Shown here one piece after another: positions 18,551-28,307 of a DNA stretch of 64,000 nt. This stretch comes from Flavobacteriales bacterium (GTDB lineage Bacteria > Bacteroidota > Bacteroidia > Flavobacteriales_G > Salibacteraceae): contig JAGQYO010000008.1 in the NCBI GenBank assembly GCA_020435995.1, positions 1 through 64,000 on the forward strand, written 5' to 3'. A model generated the notes under the pieces. It saw only the letters and a list, made by a program, of their open reading frames with translations. It did not search any database and had not been told where the DNA came from. The position numbers were made by a program, and so were the translations under genes. Each line of letters starts with the position of its first letter. The stretch's first letter is position 1.

Positions 18551-19617
18551 AAATAGGTCTATTGGATAAAATTTGCTGCCCTCGATCTGGTGAACCGTTA
18601 ATTCTTGAGAGTACATCGGCAAAAGATGGAGAGGATATTATTTCGGGCACTTTAAAGTCCGTAACATCAGGAAATACCTATTCAATTGAGCAGGGCATAC
18701 CAAATTTGATTATTGAATTTAGTGAGAAGGTAGAGCAGACAGCACAACAATTCTCCTTTGAACACACCAAAATAGGTGAGCACGCTAACCCCCGCCAAAA
18801 AGCAGAAGAGGATGTACTGCTTTACTTTTTAAAAACCGGTCTAGACCCTCAGGTTTATAAGATTGAAGGCTTAGATATTTCACAATGCCAATCGTACAAG
18901 GAACTTGGATATTCTCCTAAATGGGAAAAACTAAATGATAAAATTGTGGTTGATGCTGGTTCGGCCAGTGGCCGTTATGCCAAGTTGGTTGCCCCACATT
19001 GCAAGCAACTCATTCTCATGGACCTGGGAGATCACATTTATGAGGCAAAAAAGGAACTTAGCCATTTCGATCATGTACATTATATCAAATGCAACTTGCT
19101 CCATCCTCCTCTAAAGCCAAACACTATAGACTTTATTTATAGCATTGGAGTACTGCATCACACACCCGACCCTCCTAAAAGTTTTTCAAATCTCGCTCAA
19201 TCTCTTAAGGATGGTGGCGCTTTTTCATTGTGGGTTTACCCTCCAGCTTATTGGTCTCATTCCATTAAGGCATTCGTGGCCAAGTTTATCCGAAAAATAT
19301 TGTTGTCGATGTCGTTTCCTAAGCAGGTTTTTATTATCCAACACTTGCTATATCCCTTAGGCAGGCTACAAATGAGAATAGCCAGTAGATTTTGGTTGAA
19401 AATTGTTTTTTCGCCCTTGTTTTTAATCAATGTTCCAAGACATGAAGATAAAAGCGAAATGTTGGCTACCATTATGGATTACTACACTCCGCAATACATT
19501 TTTACCTACACAGACCATGATCTACACTTATGGTATGAAAATGCGGGACTTACTTATAACAAGTTGGACTTTCCTACGGCTGGTATCGGGTTTAAAAGCG
19601 GTTTAAAAATCGGTTAA
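18547..19617 (+). CDS. Trm112-like N-domain fused to a class I methyltransferase
   Basis: A 356-residue protein. Residues 1-60 resemble a Trm112/UPF0434 domain (KICCPRSGEPL, then GIPNLI), but the zinc-ligand CPxC pattern is reduced to CCPRSG with no second Cys pair, so zinc binding is doubtful. The rest is a SAM methyltransferase: VVDAGSASGRYAKLV, LILMDLGD, and FIYSIGVLHHTPDPPKSF. Such two-part proteins are common in Bacteroidota glycan loci. ATGA overlaps the GT2 stop. It lies 2 bases before the next GT4 gene. The substrate is unknown. Confidence 0.8.
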   Translation: MKIGLLDKICCPRSGEPLILESTSAKDGEDIISGTLKSVTSGNTYSIEQGIPNLIIEFSEKVEQTAQQFSFEHTKIGEHANPRQKAEEDVLLYFLKTGLDPQVYKIEGLDISQCQSYKELGYSPKWEKLNDKIVVDAGSASGRYAKLVAPHCKQLILMDLGDHIYEAKKELSHFDHVHYIKCNLLHPPLKPNTIDFIYSIGVLHHTPDPPKSFSNLAQSLKDGGAFSLWVYPPAYWSHSIKAFVAKFIRKILLSMSFPKQVFIIQHLLYPLGRLQMRIASRFWLKIVFSPLFLINVPRHEDKSEMLATIMDYYTPQYIFTYTDHDLHLWYENAGLTYNKLDFPTAGIGFKSGLKIG

Positions 19618-19619
19618 TC

Positions 19620-20708
19620 ATGGCAAAACAAAAACTCATGCATGTTTTGTATTCCGGTATTGGTGGACACGGCAATGTTTTTAAGAATTTTGTGGAAGCT
19701 GATGTAAACAAACAATATAACTACTCCGCTTTGTTTTATGGAATTGAACCCATGAGGGATTCGTATGAAGCGTTCTGCATTGAAAATGATATTGTTTATT
19801 CGTATTGCAACAAAAACATAGGGGTCGACTTGTTGTTTTATTTTCGGATTCTTTTAGCCATTATTAAACAAAAACCAGATGTCATTTTTCTGCATGGTAG
19901 TTACTTAATTTTTCCTTGTTTTTTGTTTTCAAAATTCAAAAAATGCAAAGTACTAGTTAGAGAAACGCAGGCAAACCATTTAAAAACTAAGATTGACTTT
20001 TTGATGTTAAAATGGGCATTGCAATGGGCTGATCACGTGGTTTTTTTAACAGAAGAGTTTAAAAAAGAAGTAGTTAAAAGGTATGCTTTAAAAAACATTA
20101 AACCCAAAATATCGGTTATCCCAAATGGGATAGACTTAAATACGCTTGACCAAAACAGAGATTATTTGAAGGAAGCAACTTTGGCATGTATGGTTAGCAG
20201 AATAGTTTCAATTAAGGATTTTTTTACTCTTGTTTCTGCCTTCGAGCTACTTCAAAAAAAAGGTTCACCACTTCAGCTTAAGATTGCTGGTAAGGGTGCC
20301 TTGGAAGATGAGCTTAAAAAACTTATAGCTGATAAGGAGATAAGAAACATTCAATTTGTTGGTGAGCTTAATGAATCTCAAATTTTCTCGCTGTTGAATG
20401 CCTCCGATATGTATATTCACCCCACGTTTGGCGAAACAATGAGTACAAGTTTGATGCAAGCTATGGGCGCAGGGTTGCCGATAATATCCTCGAATGTGGA
20501 TGGTGTTAAAAACATGATAGACCATGGAAAAACAGGATTATTGGTAAAAACCGAAGCTATTGAAGAGCTTGTAGCCGCAATTGAAAACATTTGCTCTTCA
20601 CCAACACTCAGGTCGCAACTAGGAAAAGCGGCTTACCAAGTTTCGATAAAAAAGTTCGATCGAATCAAGATGTTTGATGCCTATTCCCAACTTATTCAAC
20701 CTTCATGA
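19620..20708 (+). CDS. GT4 family glycosyltransferase with E-x7-Q active-site variant
   Basis: A 362-residue GT-B enzyme with MHVLYSGIGGHGNV at the N-terminus, VSRIVSIKDFFTLV and IAGKGALEDELKKLI in the second domain, and SSNVDGVKNMIDHGKTGLLV near the end. The usual E-x7-E reads GETMSTSLMQ, so the second glutamate is glutamine. That residue often contacts the donor ribose, and some GT4 members tolerate change there. The neighbours overlap or nearly touch, indicating one transcript. Confidence 0.88.
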   Translation: MAKQKLMHVLYSGIGGHGNVFKNFVEADVNKQYNYSALFYGIEPMRDSYEAFCIENDIVYSYCNKNIGVDLLFYFRILLAIIKQKPDVIFLHGSYLIFPCFLFSKFKKCKVLVRETQANHLKTKIDFLMLKWALQWADHVVFLTEEFKKEVVKRYALKNIKPKISVIPNGIDLNTLDQNRDYLKEATLACMVSRIVSIKDFFTLVSAFELLQKKGSPLQLKIAGKGALEDELKKLIADKEIRNIQFVGELNESQIFSLLNASDMYIHPTFGETMSTSLMQAMGAGLPIISSNVDGVKNMIDHGKTGLLVKTEAIEELVAAIENICSSPTLRSQLGKAAYQVSIKKFDRIKMFDAYSQLIQPS

Positions 20709-22966
20709 GAATACTTTTTTCCCAAAAAATTAATGGAATTTCAGGTTCCGAACGATACTTCTTAAATATCATCCCTGAACTTAAAAAAAGAGGGCATGAA
20801 GTAGACTTTTTAATATACCACACCCACGCGAAAGCGTCAGATGAGTTTTTGACTATCATGACACATCTGGGAGTGAGAGTGAAAGTATTGAATATTAGCA
20901 AGCTTGGACTACTTTCTTCAATTTGGGCAACGGTTCGATTTCTAAAAGTAGAAAGGTATGATATAATCAATTCGCACTTGATTCACGCTGATTTTATTCT
21001 GGCACTGTGCAAGTTGTTTATGAGTTTTAAGCTTATTAGCATCAAACACGGATACGACGAAGAGTTTATTAAAAAGTTTGGGTTAAATCCTGAAAAACAC
21101 TTGTATAACTTATACTTTTTCACAGCTTGGTTCGTGGAGCGTATGATTGACGAATCGATTTGTGTATCGCATGGGCTTTCGCGGTTGTATTTTCGATTGG
21201 GCATTACCAACTATTATCCAAAAGTAATTTGGCATGGGGTAAATTCATTGCGTCCCGACGAACACTTTATCCGAGCATCTGGACAGCCGCCTTATATTAT
21301 TGTTCTTGGAAGGTTACTGGAATTTAAGGGACACAAATATTTATTCGATGCTTTTGCTTTAATTGAAAAAAATCATCCAGAGTTAGTTATAAAGGTCGTG
21401 GGTGACGGGGAATACCGATCAGAACTAGAAAAGTATGTCGCGAAAATTGGTTTAGAGGAAAAAATTGAGTTTTGTGGCTACCGAACGGATATTGATAGGC
21501 TAATTTCGGGAAGTCAGTTTATGGTTGCGCCTTCAATTGGTGAAGGGTTTGGACTTGTGGTGTTGGAGGCATTCAAACATGCCAAACCCGTTATATCGTT
21601 TGACGTATCCGCTTTTAACGAAATAATAGATAACGGGGTAAACGGCTATTTAATTCCCACCTTCGATATTGTTCATCTTTCTGAAAAAATTTCGGTATTA
21701 CTATATAATGAAGCGCTAAGGGTTACTATAGGCGAGAATGGTAAACGAAAGCTAGATCAAATATTCAGCATGGATAAGTGTGCTGATCATACGGACCAAT
21801 TCTACAAGGGATTATTTGTTCAAAGGGAGAAAGGAAAAAAGGCAGTTGGTTTTTTAACCATTTCACTGCACGGTGGGGGAGCCGAAAAAGCGGCTTTTCT
21901 TAATGCTATGACCCTGTCGAAAACCTATGAAATTCATATTTTTTTATTGGAGCCTTGGGTTCAATTTTACCCATCAAATGAATTGAAAATTTGGAGATTA
22001 CCCTTTTTCTCGGTTAAAAATCAAATATTCAAGTTTTTATCGATCATGCTTTTTTCATTCTTGCTGCATCGACAGAAGAAGTGGCTTCAAATACAAACGG
22101 TCATTTCATATTTGAATTGGCCTAATTACATCAACATAGTGGCAACTTACTTTTCGTCTGCACATGTTTCAATTATTTCAGAACGTTCTTATACCGAATT
22201 GGAGTACGCAGATCGCACATTTTCGAACTTTATTTCAAAAAGACTAGTTCGCAACCTCTATCCTAAAGCTCATTCTATTACCGTTAACTCTAGGTTAAAT
22301 GCGAATAATCTACCTCGAAAATTCAATATTCCGTCTAGCAAAATAAATTGGGTACCAAACCCGCTTACGGGCCTAGTAAAACCTTTTGATGCAAGGAAAA
22401 AATTTCATTCACCACTCGAAATTATTAGTATCGGAAGGTTAGACGAAAATAAAAACGTGAGGATGTTAATAGAAGTCCTTTCACAAGTGGATTTTGACTT
22501 CAAATGTAGCATTGTTGGCTCTGGCCCTTTAGAAGAGGAACTTGCGCATTTAATTCGAGAAAAACACCTTGCCGAGAAGGTAAAAATGAAAGGGTTTGTT
22601 AGTGATGTTTCAGAGCTTTTGAAAAGAGCAGATATCTTGGTTCTGTGTTCCCGACATGAGGGGTATCCTAATGTTCTTTTAGAAGCGATTTTAGCTGGAG
22701 TTACCGTTGTGTCTACCGATTGTGCAAGTGGGCCAAGAGAGATATTAAGTGCAGGCAGTCAAGTTGTGCCTAAATTGACGTCAGGATGGGAAAAACTACC
22801 ACTGGGGCATTTGTTTGCTATTGACGACAAAAATGCCTTACAGGATTGTTTAATACATCTGAATGGGAGCGGGTATTTCGAAATTGATGAGCAATATTTA
22901 GAGAATCTTTTGAAATTGCATTCAGAGGATAGTTCGGTAAAATTCTTTCGACAATTACTGGGATAG
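20705..22966 (+). CDS. Tandem double GT4 glycosyltransferase
   Basis: A 753-residue protein with two complete GT4 units. Unit 1 (about 1-375) has GISGSERYFLNIIPEL, VLGRLLEFKGHKYL and the E-x7-E motif EGFGLVVLE. Unit 2 (about 378-753) restarts with FLTISLHGGGAEKAAFL and carries SIGRLDENKNVRML, EGYPNVLLE and the TDCASGPREIL donor-binding segment. The linker is only a few residues. Two active sites in one chain suggest successive additions of two sugars. It overlaps the previous gene by four bases (ATGA) and ends the plus-strand operon 12 bases before a convergent gene. No frameshift or stop lies between the units. Confidence 0.9.
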   Translation: MRILFSQKINGISGSERYFLNIIPELKKRGHEVDFLIYHTHAKASDEFLTIMTHLGVRVKVLNISKLGLLSSIWATVRFLKVERYDIINSHLIHADFILALCKLFMSFKLISIKHGYDEEFIKKFGLNPEKHLYNLYFFTAWFVERMIDESICVSHGLSRLYFRLGITNYYPKVIWHGVNSLRPDEHFIRASGQPPYIIVLGRLLEFKGHKYLFDAFALIEKNHPELVIKVVGDGEYRSELEKYVAKIGLEEKIEFCGYRTDIDRLISGSQFMVAPSIGEGFGLVVLEAFKHAKPVISFDVSAFNEIIDNGVNGYLIPTFDIVHLSEKISVLLYNEALRVTIGENGKRKLDQIFSMDKCADHTDQFYKGLFVQREKGKKAVGFLTISLHGGGAEKAAFLNAMTLSKTYEIHIFLLEPWVQFYPSNELKIWRLPFFSVKNQIFKFLSIMLFSFLLHRQKKWLQIQTVISYLNWPNYINIVATYFSSAHVSIISERSYTELEYADRTFSNFISKRLVRNLYPKAHSITVNSRLNANNLPRKFNIPSSKINWVPNPLTGLVKPFDARKKFHSPLEIISIGRLDENKNVRMLIEVLSQVDFDFKCSIVGSGPLEEELAHLIREKHLAEKVKMKGFVSDVSELLKRADILVLCSRHEGYPNVLLEAILAGVTVVSTDCASGPREILSAGSQVVPKLTSGWEKLPLGHLFAIDDKNALQDCLIHLNGSGYFEIDEQYLENLLKLHSEDSSVKFFRQLLG

Positions 22967-22978
22967 AGGTTAGGACGA

Positions 22979-24346
22979 TTACCTTTTTTTACTCGATGTT
23001 TTAAGGAAGGATAGTGAGGTCATTTGACTGCGTTTATATTCACTAATAAGCAGAAATAAAATGCTGAAATAAAAAGACAAACAAGGGATTTTATAACGAG
23101 CCAAGGCTCCAAAATTATAGGATGAAAATCCCACGAGAAAAGCGAATATGAATGTAAATACCATTCCCATTACAATAAAACTATCTGAGCCTATATATTG
23201 AGTAAGGCGCTTGAATTTCATTTTGACCAACACAAATAGGGTAAACCCAGTTAATATTAGACTTTCTAGACTTGATAAGGCCATCACAAGGTTTTTTATT
23301 TCCCAAGGAAAAGGCCGGAAGAGCGTTACTACAATCGACGGGATGAGTTTTTGGATCATTCCCCCAAAAGTTTTGTCAAATTCACCTAATGTATAGCCAG
23401 AAGTTGTTCCTTCTATCGCCTCTTCGGAGAAATGATTGATTTGATAAATGTATGCCTGATTCATTAATTCCTCAGAGCCATATTTTGAATCTACTGATTC
23501 TACCATTTGAAAAGAAAAAACACTTAAACCAAGCACTAAAATGGTGACTACAGGAATGATGACGAATCGAATGAGAGAATTCTTTATGCGGGAGCTATAA
23601 GAAAAGAAAACCCAGAAAAATATCCCTGGAAACAGGGCTAAAAGTACATAGCCTTTTAGTAAATAAATCAAATAAGCTGAAATTGAGATTGATAGAATAT
23701 TACGCACAGTTATCCTTTTCAAAACGAATAGATTATCGAGATGAAAAATCAATAATCCTAGAAGACCAATTACTAGCGAATCCTTCATAATACCAGACCC
23801 CCAAAAAACCACTGATGGGATAAAAAAATGGGCTAATGCTAGTTCGAATTTTAAAAAAGGATACCGTCGTATAAAGGTTTGATAGAGTTTCCACTGGCCG
23901 TAAAAAGCAAAAAGAGAAAACAGCATTCCAGTTGTGAAAAATCCGCCTAGGCCCAATATAGAAAAAATACCTGCTATTTTAATAACCGTAAAGGTGTCAT
24001 CACCTCGGTAGTAGTTTACCAAGAATTCATTGTATAAGTAGTCCTCTGCTCTTACATAATCAGCTTGGTTAAATACAAGTTTGAGCGCATAGATAGGATC
24101 ATCGATGAATACATTTTTAAGGATGATCGCACTCTCATAATACATGAATGTATCCCCATATTTATAATAAAACATATAAACCAAACCAAAGCAAAATCCC
24201 CCGAAGAGTTTTGCCACTAATCCCCATGCAAAATATTTGTATTCAGCTTCTTTTTTGTTGATTACATAAAAGTAGAGCCATAGGAGTATAACCATGAAGT
24301 ACAACGCCGATAAGCCAAATTCGAATAAGAGATTAAATTCTTCCAT
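22979..24346 (-). CDS. Polytopic membrane protein, candidate O-antigen/capsule polymerase (Wzy-like)
   Basis: A 455-residue protein with roughly 10-12 hydrophobic segments. A long extracytoplasmic loop (about residues 275-330) has KYGSEELMNQAYIYQINHF, and an earlier loop has YYKYGDTFMYYESAI. The architecture resembles Wzy/EpsG polymerases, which vary so much in sequence that motifs rarely help. The locus otherwise lacks an obvious polymerase, which supports the guess. It is convergent with the double GT4 gene and starts with ATG at 24346. Similar proteins are widespread in Bacteroidota as hypothetical proteins, so a different role is possible. Confidence 0.5.
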   Translation of the reverse strand: MEEFNLLFEFGLSALYFMVILLWLYFYVINKKEAEYKYFAWGLVAKLFGGFCFGLVYMFYYKYGDTFMYYESAIILKNVFIDDPIYALKLVFNQADYVRAEDYLYNEFLVNYYRGDDTFTVIKIAGIFSILGLGGFFTTGMLFSLFAFYGQWKLYQTFIRRYPFLKFELALAHFFIPSVVFWGSGIMKDSLVIGLLGLLIFHLDNLFVLKRITVRNILSISISAYLIYLLKGYVLLALFPGIFFWVFFSYSSRIKNSLIRFVIIPVVTILVLGLSVFSFQMVESVDSKYGSEELMNQAYIYQINHFSEEAIEGTTSGYTLGEFDKTFGGMIQKLIPSIVVTLFRPFPWEIKNLVMALSSLESLILTGFTLFVLVKMKFKRLTQYIGSDSFIVMGMVFTFIFAFLVGFSSYNFGALARYKIPCLSFYFSILFLLISEYKRSQMTSLSFLKTSSKKR

Positions 24347-24411
24347 TTATGTGAGATGACCCAAATTATTCATCAAGATTTATTTGAGGAATAATAAAGC
24401 ATCGTATTTTG

Positions 24412-24419
24412 CAAATGTA
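24412..24419 (-). promoter_or_regulatory. Candidate -7 box (TACATTTG) for the polytopic membrane protein
   Basis: The minus strand reads TACATTTG, 65 bases before the ATG at 24346. It matches TAnnTTTG, but no -33 partner was identified. Confidence 0.35.
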
Positions 24420-24449
24420 ATGGCGCAATGCTTTAATTTAGATTGAACA

Positions 24450-25013
24450 ATGAATGACTTACAAAGAGCCCGCGAACAGTATTCTCTCGGCAACTTCAAA
24501 ACCGCTATTACTTTTTTTGAGAAAGCCCTCATAACTTCTCCAGGCGACCCCGATATCTTTTCTGAGCGCGGTGTTTGTTTTTTTCACATGAAGGAATTCG
24601 CAAAGGCCTTGCTCGATTTTAATGAAGCCGTTCGGCTTGAACCAAATCATCCCTACCGATACAGCAGCCGAGCTTATATTCGTGATGCAATGGGCGACAT
24701 CGATGGTGCTATACTGGACTACGAAAAGGCAATTCACCTTGACCCAGAAGACCTCATTGCCCACAACAACCTCGGGCTCCTTCTCGAAAAAAAGGGCAGA
24801 ATGAAATCTGCCAAACGACATTTCGAAAAAGTCGATAATTCAACCATCCTACCTGAGCAGGAACATCTGATTGAAAAAGCAGAAACCAAGATTTCTAAAA
24901 ACCAAAAGTTGCCATTGGGCGAGGCTTTTGGCGTTATTAAAAACACTTTCCGAAGCAAAAAGAACCTTAAAGAGTTTATCGACTTTGTCAAAAATGGCTT
25001 TAGAATCAAATGA
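24450..25013 (+). CDS. Tetratricopeptide repeat protein
   Basis: A 187-residue soluble protein with about three to four TPR units between residues 1 and 125. Consensus positions are visible in LGNFKTAITFFEKAL, KEFAKALLDFNEAV and GDIDGAILDYEKAI. These form helical pairs that bind partner proteins. There is no signal peptide. The C-terminal 60 residues are Lys-rich with no recognised domain. Its stop overlaps the ATG of the AddB-like gene (ATGA), so the two may be translationally coupled. A function in DNA repair is not otherwise supported. Confidence 0.85.
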   Translation: MNDLQRAREQYSLGNFKTAITFFEKALITSPGDPDIFSERGVCFFHMKEFAKALLDFNEAVRLEPNHPYRYSSRAYIRDAMGDIDGAILDYEKAIHLDPEDLIAHNNLGLLLEKKGRMKSAKRHFEKVDNSTILPEQEHLIEKAETKISKNQKLPLGEAFGVIKNTFRSKKNLKEFIDFVKNGFRIK

Positions 25014-27592
25014 ATACATTTTTAAACCATATTGCCCATCATATCAAGGCGTCCGATTCAGACCCGTATAGCCAATTGGTTATTTTTCCATCTTCGCGCT
25101 CCTTGGCGTTTTTCGAACAAACCTTTGGCCATGGGATTGAAACCACCCAATGGCTTCCTCACACCGCTACCATTGGCCAACTGGTAAACAAATTTTCGGT
25201 TGTTCAAAGCATTCCAAAAGATGATCAGTTAATAGCATTTGTTAAAGCCAATTTAGAAGCTGGGTGTAGTCCGAGTGAGTTTGTAAACGTACAGTCTTGG
25301 GGCCCGGGTCTCCTCCATGATTTTGAGACGCTTATTAACCAGCAAGTTGAATGGACATCTTATTTTCCACGGCTAAAAGCCATTAAGGAAATTGAAAACT
25401 GGATTCCAGAAAATGCCACCAAGAGTGCAGGTAAAAAATATTTGGCGCTCTGGGAGCGAGCCCAACTTTATTTTGAAAACTTCACCAACTACTGCCTAAA
25501 AAACAAAATTGGAACAAACGCCATGCAGGTTGCTCAAGTTGTGGCATCTATTGAAGAAAATGGCGTTGAAAAATGGATAACATCTTTCTTTTCTAACAAA
25601 ATAAAGCATGTTCACTTCGTTGGTTTCACCGCACTTACAAAAAACGAAAGGGCCCTTTTTCACCACATAAGCCAATCGTATCACTGCAAGTTCTGGTTGG
25701 ATGATTTATCTGTGGAATTGCATAACCACCCCGCTAGGCACTTTATTGATTTCAACAAATCCAGCTTTCCCAAAGAATTTGAACTAGTGGATGCCAAATT
25801 GGCCTTGCCCAAGGTAAACGCCGTGAGCTGTACAGGGCAGCTTGAACAAGTGCAATTTCTGATGGAATCGCTTAAAGATTTGTCAAATTCCGATTTGAAC
25901 AACTGTGTGGTCTATTTAGCAGACCCAGATGCATTTCAAATTTTAATCAACCACATCGAGTCGGATCGAATTCAACTCAATTCTGGGTTAGGCATTCCAA
26001 TTTCTCATTTCGATTTTACCAAAGAAGTTTTGTCTGTCCTTTCAATGGGGAATATGCGAACCTCTAAAAATCAGAAACCAGTATTTAGTCAATTTCGACA
26101 AAGTTTTTGGAATGAATTCTTAGCTTCATTGGGCGATCAGGAAGATGAAATAAAATTCATAAGCCAACTTTTAAATCACTTGGGCTCTATTCAATCTGAG
26201 TCTCTTAGTAAAAATGAATTATCGGGCCTAGGGCTGATTATGGAGGCATTGAGTGGTGTTCTTCAAGTGTTTGATGCTTCCATTAACTTGACAACCATAT
26301 TTTCACCAGTAGCTGAGGCGAAAAACAGAGTTAAAACCCTTCAACTTGCTGTGCTTGGAGATAAGAAAAATGGTATTCAAGTAATGTCGCCGCTTGAAGG
26401 GCGTAATTTGGATTTTGAGCATGTTTATTTTCTGGGATTTAATGAAGATAATTTTTCAATGTATAGAGCGGGCTTTATCCCGTCGGAGCTTGAAATTGAA
26501 TATGAGCTTCCTGGAATGGAAGACAAAAATTCAGTTATGTCATACCATATATATAGGTCTATAAAAAGAGCGAAGAATGTGGTGTTGTTGTTTTCAGAAA
26601 ACTCGGCGAGCTTCGATTCGGGCGAACCAGCCCGATTTATTCCACAATTACAAATCCTGTACGACAAACTTGGCTCGGGAATTAGGCATTATGCCAATGA
26701 GGGTTCCATACGGGTGGTAAGTGAAAACACGGTGGAGAAAACGGATGAAACCGTCAAAGCCGTGCAGCATTACCTAAGCAACAAAGGCCTCAGTCCGTCT
26801 GCACTCAATACCTACCTTTTAAATCCCCTAGACTTTTACCTCGGATATGTGCTTGGCGTTAGAGAACCAGAAGATGCCAATCCCTTGCACCCCAATAAAA
26901 TTGGCAACATTGCGCACTCGGCTCTCGAAGTGATTTACGAGCAAGTGATTCATAAGGCTTGGAAAAATGATAAAAACCTTGAAGAAATCATCAAAGTTGC
27001 CATGAAGAATCAATTGGGCAGGATAGATGCAAACTCCATTGAAGCGGTAACCATACTTACCATTATAAAGGGGTGGATAGCTAAGTTTTTAAAATATGAC
27101 CTGCCCCGGTTGGATAACAACGTAAGTATAGTTAGCCTTGAAAATGAGTACAGTTATGTTTTGGATAAAAACAAGTCAGCATTGAATATTCCGATCCGGC
27201 TCAAAGGATATATTGATAGGATAGAAAAGGATCAAAATTCGGTTGGAATCATAGATTATAAAACTGGCAAGGTTGTACCTAAGGAGCTCGAAGTGTCTTC
27301 TGCGGATTTAGAATTTTTAGAGGCCAAAAACTCAAAAGCAAATCAATTGGCGATGTACACCTATATATATATGTATCAAATGAAGTGTGAAGCACTTTTT
27401 GCTGCCATCTATTCTTTTCGTAATTCAAAGGAGGGATACATCAAATTATCCATTGATGGTAAATCATCAATAACCAGCAACTCTCTTTTGCCATTTGAAA
27501 AAGGATTAATTAAAGTGGTTGGTGAAATGCTTGACCCAAGTATACCTTTCGTAAGAATACCTCACCAATACGAAAAAATAATTTCTTCTTAA
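25010..27592 (+). CDS. AddB-like PD-(D/E)XK exonuclease/inactivated helicase subunit
   Basis: An 860-residue protein with a helicase-like but degenerate N-terminal part and a C-terminal RecB-family nuclease. The nuclease core is visible as GNIAHSALE (His) and GIIDYKTGK, the D-x-K catalytic motif near residue 748. MSPLEGRNLDFEHVYFLGFNED corresponds to the superfamily 1 motif region of AddB. AddAB-type complexes resect double-strand ends for recombination. The probable partner is the AddA-like gene at 47873-50992. Unlike classical AddB, no iron-sulfur cysteine set was recognised. It ends in a four-base TTAA shared with the convergent response-regulator stop. Confidence 0.78.
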   Translation: MNTFLNHIAHHIKASDSDPYSQLVIFPSSRSLAFFEQTFGHGIETTQWLPHTATIGQLVNKFSVVQSIPKDDQLIAFVKANLEAGCSPSEFVNVQSWGPGLLHDFETLINQQVEWTSYFPRLKAIKEIENWIPENATKSAGKKYLALWERAQLYFENFTNYCLKNKIGTNAMQVAQVVASIEENGVEKWITSFFSNKIKHVHFVGFTALTKNERALFHHISQSYHCKFWLDDLSVELHNHPARHFIDFNKSSFPKEFELVDAKLALPKVNAVSCTGQLEQVQFLMESLKDLSNSDLNNCVVYLADPDAFQILINHIESDRIQLNSGLGIPISHFDFTKEVLSVLSMGNMRTSKNQKPVFSQFRQSFWNEFLASLGDQEDEIKFISQLLNHLGSIQSESLSKNELSGLGLIMEALSGVLQVFDASINLTTIFSPVAEAKNRVKTLQLAVLGDKKNGIQVMSPLEGRNLDFEHVYFLGFNEDNFSMYRAGFIPSELEIEYELPGMEDKNSVMSYHIYRSIKRAKNVVLLFSENSASFDSGEPARFIPQLQILYDKLGSGIRHYANEGSIRVVSENTVEKTDETVKAVQHYLSNKGLSPSALNTYLLNPLDFYLGYVLGVREPEDANPLHPNKIGNIAHSALEVIYEQVIHKAWKNDKNLEEIIKVAMKNQLGRIDANSIEAVTILTIIKGWIAKFLKYDLPRLDNNVSIVSLENEYSYVLDKNKSALNIPIRLKGYIDRIEKDQNSVGIIDYKTGKVVPKELEVSSADLEFLEAKNSKANQLAMYTYIYMYQMKCEALFAAIYSFRNSKEGYIKLSIDGKSSITSNSLLPFEKGLIKVVGEMLDPSIPFVRIPHQYEKIISS

Positions 27593-28299
27593 GCGAGGTA
27601 TTTGTAACCTACCCCCCTAATGGTCAAAAAATGCTTAGGTTCTTTTGGGTCAGCTTCAAAGTATTTTCTAAAATTAAGAATGAGGTTGTCAATGGTTCGT
27701 GCTGATGCTTGTTTGTCCCGCCAAATAAATTCTAGAATATCATCCCTCGAAATTACCTGATTGGGTTTGTTTGTAAATAGCAGCAGCAGGTCTATCTCTT
27801 TTTTTGTTAAAGTGAGTTCAGTGCCTTCCTTATTTATAATAGAGTAGGATTTAAAATTCACTTCGCCCAAACCAATCCTAACTGAATTGGCCTGCGTGGC
27901 TTCTTGTTGGTCTGGTTCTAAGTCTTGAATTTTTCTTTTGAGCAAGATCTTAATTCGAAGGAGCAATTCTTCCAAGTTAAAGGGCTTGCCCAAATAATCA
28001 TCCCCGCCGCTCTTGAGCCCCATTATTTTATCTTCACTTGTGTTTTTTGAAGAAAGGAACAATACAGGTGTATGAATTTTATTTTCTCTTAAATTTTTAC
28101 ACAAGGTCAACCCATCCTTTTCCGGAAGCATTACGTCTAATAGTACGAGGTCAAAATTTCGGCCTGATTCGATGAGAAGATTATATGCAAGTTGTCCGTT
28201 AGAAATGAGTGTAGTAGCGTACCCTTCAAGTTCTAAATTGAGTTGTATGGCCTCGGCCAAATTTCTCTCATCTTCTACTATTAATATCTGTGGTTTCAT
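27589..28299 (-). CDS. OmpR/PhoB-family response regulator, orphan
   Basis: A 236-residue two-domain transcription factor. The receiver domain (1-120) has the acidic pocket VEDE, the phospho-acceptor Asp in LLDVMLP, and the conserved Lys in GKPF. The C-terminal winged helix (about 140-236) ends with FLTIRGVGYKYLA, typical of OmpR-type regulators. The RprY group of Bacteroidota is similar. No sensor histidine kinase gene is in the neighbourhood, so its partner lies elsewhere. Divergent from the giant surface-protein gene, whose start is 120 bases away, which makes direct control of that gene possible but unproven. Confidence 0.93.
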   Translation of the reverse strand: MKPQILIVEDERNLAEAIQLNLELEGYATTLISNGQLAYNLLIESGRNFDLVLLDVMLPEKDGLTLCKNLRENKIHTPVLFLSSKNTSEDKIMGLKSGGDDYLGKPFNLEELLLRIKILLKRKIQDLEPDQQEATQANSVRIGLGEVNFKSYSIINKEGTELTLTKKEIDLLLLFTNKPNQVISRDDILEFIWRDKQASARTIDNLILNFRKYFEADPKEPKHFLTIRGVGYKYLA

Positions 28300-28307
28300 T
28301 GCGATGA

